A stretch of DNA of 58,196 bases from Deltaproteobacteria bacterium (GTDB lineage: Bacteria > Myxococcota_A > Polyangia > Polyangiales > Houyiibacteriaceae). Each line of letters opens with the position of its first letter. Position 1 is the stretch's first letter. Under the pieces are notes generated by a model. The model worked only from the letters and a program-made list of their open reading frames with translations, ran no database searches and had not been told where the DNA came from. A program made the translations under genes and the position numbers. Where the stretch lies: NCBI GenBank assembly GCA_013151775.1, contig JAADHO010000279.1, positions 1-58,196 on the forward strand, read 5' to 3'. Positions 55,500-58,196 of this stretch are shown here, piece after piece.

Positions 55500-57197
55500 T
55501 CAGTGGCAAGACTGCGTCCTGAGAACAGTGCCACAAACGTAAAATCTTGGCAAAACAATGTTGAAGTCGCGAGCACTTCCACAATATGGAATTGGTGTGC
55601 CCTGCCAACCGTCGCGTAACGTGCCAGAAGAGCAATTCGACAATGTTGTATACTGCTTGACCACTATTCCATCGCAATCGTAGTCGTAGTTCAATGGATC
55701 GCTGAGGAACGAGCCCGTGATCCGTGCAGTGAACCAGGCCGTTTGTCCGGGGTGCGCGTTGGCGTCTCCGTCCGCGCAGTCGGTGTTGTTGGCGACGAAT
55801 CCGCTTGGTGCGGCGCAGGCGTTCGTGACCACGCCCGGGTCACCGAAGCCGTCGCCGTCGGTGTCTGCGTAGTAGTTTCGGAAGATCAGGCCATCGTCTG
55901 CGACACCGTTGCAGTCGTTGTCCAGGCCATCGCAGATCTCCGCCTGTCCAGGATGCACCGCGGCCTTCCTATCGTCGCAGTCGTCGTTGTTGGTGACCGG
56001 ACGGTTCGCAGGTGCCGCGCAGGCGAGGGCGCCGGCGTCGCTCGCGTCGCCGTGCATGTCGCGGTCGCGGTCGCGGTAGTAGCGGGTCTTGACGCCTTCA
56101 TCGACGGTTCCATCGCAGTCGTCATCGGTGCCATTGCAGACCTCCGTCGCGCCGGGATTCACGCTCCTCAGCGTGTCGTCGCAGTCGGTGTTGTCGCTGA
56201 CAAACCCGGCCGGTGCCGCGCACTCGTTTCGTCGGCGAGCAGGGTTGCCGAAGCCATCGCGATCCGAGTCTCGGTAGAAGGCCGAGCGCACACCGTGGTT
56301 GTCCACCACGCCATCGCAGTCGTTGTCGAGGCCGTCGCATAGCGTCTCCGTGCCCGCCTCGTAGCTGGCGCCGTAGCTCGTCGCGTCGCAGTCGAGCCAG
56401 CCCGCAGCCCCGCCGCAGGTCTTCACCGAGCCGCTGCAGACGCCGTCGGTCAAGGCGCAGGCAGGCGCCGCGAGCGCGTCATCGACGGCCGCGTTGCAGT
56501 CGTTGTCGATGCCATCGCAGACCTCCGTCGCGCCCGGGTGCACGTCGGCGTCCGTGTCGTCGCAGTCGGTCGCGTCTTCGACGAATCCGGCGGGCGCCTC
56601 GCAGGCGTCCATGGCCAGCGTCGCGTCCGCGTCGCCGAAGCCGTCGGTATCCGAATCGGGGTGATAGGTCGTAGCGACCCCGTCATCGATCATGGCGTTG
56701 CAGTCGTTGTCGACACCGTCACAGACCTCCGTCGCGCCCGGGTGCACGTCGGCGTCCGCGTCGTCGCAGTCGGTCGCGTCTTCGACGAATCCGGCGGGCG
56801 CCTCGCAGGCGTCCGCGGTCTCGTCGGCGTCGCCGAAGCCGTCGAGGTCCGAGTCCGGGTGATACGTCGTGGTCACGCAGCCATCGACGACAGCCCCATC
56901 AGCGACGTCGCCATCGATCGCGCCAGCGTCGTCAATCGCTCCGTCCGTCACATCGCCGTCCGCTACGTCGCCATCCACGAGGTCGCCATCCGCCACGTCG
57001 CCGTCCGCGATTCCCCCGTCGGTGACAGGCACACATGCCCCGCCACTCGGAGCCGTGCCATCGGGACACGGTGAACCGCCGCTACCGCCACAAGCAGCGA
57101 GCAGCAGCGCCGCGAGACCCACGCAGATGAGGGGACGACGCGAGTCCGCCGAGAGCGGATAGTTCTTTGCATAAGTACGATTCATATAGTCACTCAT
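55500..57197 (-). CDS. MopRP-repeat lipoprotein with Asp/Gly linker
   Basis: From the ATG at 57197 (AGGAG just before it) the protein is 565 residues. A signal with lipobox LLLAACGG leads to CPDGTAPSGGACVPV, then about 60 residues of GDVADGD/DGAIDDAG linker. Seven or so repeats follow, each with YYxDxDxDGFGD, CxAPxGFV, DNTDCDD and HPGATEVCDGxDNDCD; the Asp-rich turns are MopRP-type calcium or metal sites. The last 55 residues (FNIVLPRFYVCGTV and others) come from a visibly AT-richer stretch, 55500-55640, unlike the repeats. Probably surface-exposed; role unknown. Confidence 0.85.
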   Translation of the reverse strand: MSDYMNRTYAKNYPLSADSRRPLICVGLAALLLAACGGSGGSPCPDGTAPSGGACVPVTDGGIADGDVADGDLVDGDVADGDVTDGAIDDAGAIDGDVADGAVVDGCVTTTYHPDSDLDGFGDADETADACEAPAGFVEDATDCDDADADVHPGATEVCDGVDNDCNAMIDDGVATTYHPDSDTDGFGDADATLAMDACEAPAGFVEDATDCDDTDADVHPGATEVCDGIDNDCNAAVDDALAAPACALTDGVCSGSVKTCGGAAGWLDCDATSYGASYEAGTETLCDGLDNDCDGVVDNHGVRSAFYRDSDRDGFGNPARRRNECAAPAGFVSDNTDCDDTLRSVNPGATEVCNGTDDDCDGTVDEGVKTRYYRDRDRDMHGDASDAGALACAAPANRPVTNNDDCDDRKAAVHPGQAEICDGLDNDCNGVADDGLIFRNYYADTDGDGFGDPGVVTNACAAPSGFVANNTDCADGDANAHPGQTAWFTARITGSFLSDPLNYDYDCDGIVVKQYTTLSNCSSGTLRDGWQGTPIPYCGSARDFNIVLPRFYVCGTVLRTQSCH

Positions 57198-57475
57198 TGG
57201 ATCGATTCTCCTAAGTTCGCGAGTTTCCCCTCGCACATCATGCTTATCGGGCGAGGCCCGACGCGGTTGCGTCAATTCTTCACGGCGTCGGTATCAGCAC
57301 TGCGCCCCTCAGTAGGCAGCAATGACCATCGCCGACGGAGTAGCGCCAGCGAGGAGCAAGCGCAAGCCACGAGCCAGCGCGTCGCAGCGCCTCACAGAGG
57401 GCGAAGGCGTAGACCGCGCCGCCTCGCAGCTGGTGAGGGCCTAGTTGATGCCGCAGAAGGAGTTCGAAACGCAGC
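57198..57475. other. Intergenic region, nothing recognised
   Basis: These 278 bp separate the MopRP lipoprotein from the Uma2 gene upstream of it on the same strand. I see no gene, repeat or clear promoter beyond the ribosome binding site of the lipoprotein. Confidence 0.5.
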
Positions 57476-58036
57476 TCAGCGCGGCCAAAGGCGCGCGAGA
57501 TCGAGCGGCACGGCGTCGAAGGGCACGGCCTCGACCATGTCGTCTTCGGAGTGGCTCGACACGAAGCGATAGGTCTCGCCGTCGAGCGCGAAGACCTCGA
57601 GCGTCTGAACCGCCGGGTCCACCAGCCAGACGTAGGAGACGTCGTGCTCGGCATAGATGGGCATCTTCTGGACTCGGTCGAGGCGCGCCGTGGAGGGAGA
57701 GAGGATCTCGCAACAAAAGTCCGGAGCGAGCTCGAAGTAAGCGCTCTCTGGCAGGTGAGGCATACGCTCGGAACGCCAAGCCGCGACGTCAGGCACGAGC
57801 ACGTGGGGACCGAGGTGTAGCTCGGGTTCGAAGAGGATCAGCCATCCGCCAGGGCCCTCGCCGCCGGCCCCGTATCGGCCTCCGAGCTGAACGCTGAGCC
57901 CCATGCCTGCGAAGGCATGCGCCGGTGCCGGTCGAGGCTGCGTGATGAGCTCGCCTGCGACCAGCTCCGCTACGCGATGTGCAGGTGCCGCCAACACGTC
58001 TTCATAGGTCGCGAGCTTCTTGGCAGCGGAGGACAT
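57476..58036 (-). CDS. Uma2 family (DUF820) PD-(D/E)XK nuclease-like protein
   Basis: The 186-residue protein has the Uma2 pattern: N-terminal YEDVLAAPAHRVAELVAGELI, FEPELHLGPHVLVPDVAAW, FCCEILSPSTARLDRVQKMPIYAEHDVSYVWLVDP and a C-terminal LEVFALDGETYR. The Asp of VPDVAAW and Glu of CEILSPS are the likely PD-(D/E)XK acidic residues, with Lys in RVQKMP. Uma2 proteins are widespread and their role is unsettled. It is a single gene. Confidence 0.88.
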   Translation of the reverse strand: MSSAAKKLATYEDVLAAPAHRVAELVAGELITQPRPAPAHAFAGMGLSVQLGGRYGAGGEGPGGWLILFEPELHLGPHVLVPDVAAWRSERMPHLPESAYFELAPDFCCEILSPSTARLDRVQKMPIYAEHDVSYVWLVDPAVQTLEVFALDGETYRFVSSHSEDDMVEAVPFDAVPLDLARLWPR

Positions 58037-58072
58037 GCATCAAGAGTAGCACGGGCGATGGGCGTCGACAGA

Positions 58073-58196
58073 TTCACCCGGCGCTGGCGTCGCGCCCGGC
58101 GTCGGGCGGCAGGCAGCGTCCGTCCGTGGGGACGCTGCCGTCTGGGCATGGCGCCGCGCCTCCGCCGCAGGCCGCGAAGAGGGCGGCGGCCAGCAG
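58073..58196 (-). CDS. Very short lipoprotein, start beyond the window
   Basis: The reverse strand at the right edge encodes LLAAALFAACGGGAAPCPDG, the end of a signal peptide with lipobox, followed by only about 30 more residues before TGA at 58073-58075. The motif CPDGSVPTDGRCLPPDAG resembles the start of the MopRP lipoprotein at 55500 (CPDGTAPSGGACVPV). The mature protein would be about 31 residues, ending in DAGRDASAG. It may be truncated by a premature stop or frameshift; the region 5' to the stop is intact in the window but its start is missing. Confidence 0.6.

Noticed and set aside
1..58196. tRNA, rRNA, riboswitch, prophage or insertion sequence
   Set aside because: I looked for T-loop and anticodon-like stretches, transposase motifs and phage genes by eye and found none that convinced me; a covariance-model scan would be needed to exclude small RNAs.

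Overview
The window is GC-rich DNA from what looks like a free-living, flagellated Gram-negative bacterium of the Myxococcota/Deltaproteobacteria type (Polyangia, perhaps Sandaracinaceae; inferred, not tested). The basis is the very high GC with GC-ending codons, many Asp/Ala/Gly-rich lipoproteins with MopRP-type Cys/Asp repeats, RCC1-like and PEGA/TPR proteins, several sigma-54 response regulators, and sigma-54 promoters in front of flagellar genes. I recognised no tRNA, rRNA, CRISPR array, insertion sequence or prophage.

Layout. 1-3581: a truncated lectin/lyase-like surface protein, a Cys-rich lipoprotein and tesB. 3714-7418: a histidine kinase, a sigma-54 response regulator, a tandem operator, a sigma-54-like promoter and a lipoprotein with a collagen-like stalk and one haem motif, which together read as one regulatory circuit. 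7654-11828: a B12/radical-SAM protein with a strange proline-rich tail, an M23 peptidase, and tag. 11866-28771: the main flagellar locus (motA, motB, a diguanylate cyclase, a sigma-54 activator, three lipoproteins, then flgB-flgC-fliE-fliF-fliG-fliH-fliI-fliJ-fliK-flgD-flgE). The genes from flgB to flgD overlap or nearly touch. Export-gate and C-ring genes (flhA, flhB, fliM, fliN, fliP, fliQ, fliR) and flagellin are not in the window.

28782-37595: a glutathione transferase, a nucleotide-transporter-like/HEAT/cNMP protein split by a frameshift, small membrane proteins and lipoproteins, a membrane-inserted metallophosphoesterase, terC and mgtE. 37422-42421 (minus strand): a Trk potassium operon with an added HAMP/PAS-like membrane protein, a metzincin-like protein and an orphan mini rod protein. 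42399-48340: an HExxH protein, DarP, an RCC1-like protein, an aldo/keto-reductase-like protein, cysQ, an Smr protein and cysE. A long palindromic repeat at 48357-48435 is followed by a MopRP lipoprotein/PEGA pair and a LuxR regulator. 52268-55408: a tight operon of a cNMP sensor, a protein joining a caspase-like domain to a methyltransferase, a racemase-like protein and a glutathione peroxidase. 55500-58196: a MopRP lipoprotein, a Uma2 protein and the end of a very short lipoprotein.

Strongest leads: (1) the caspase-like/methyltransferase/racemase-like operon; (2) the two-component to sigma-54 to collagen-stalk cytochrome circuit; (3) flagellar sigma-54 promoters with the same 14-nt gap to an ATG, predicting leaderless messages; (4) the radical-SAM chimera. 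Two genes (17648-18159 and 29527-32764) carry apparent single-base frameshifts that may be real or assembly errors.
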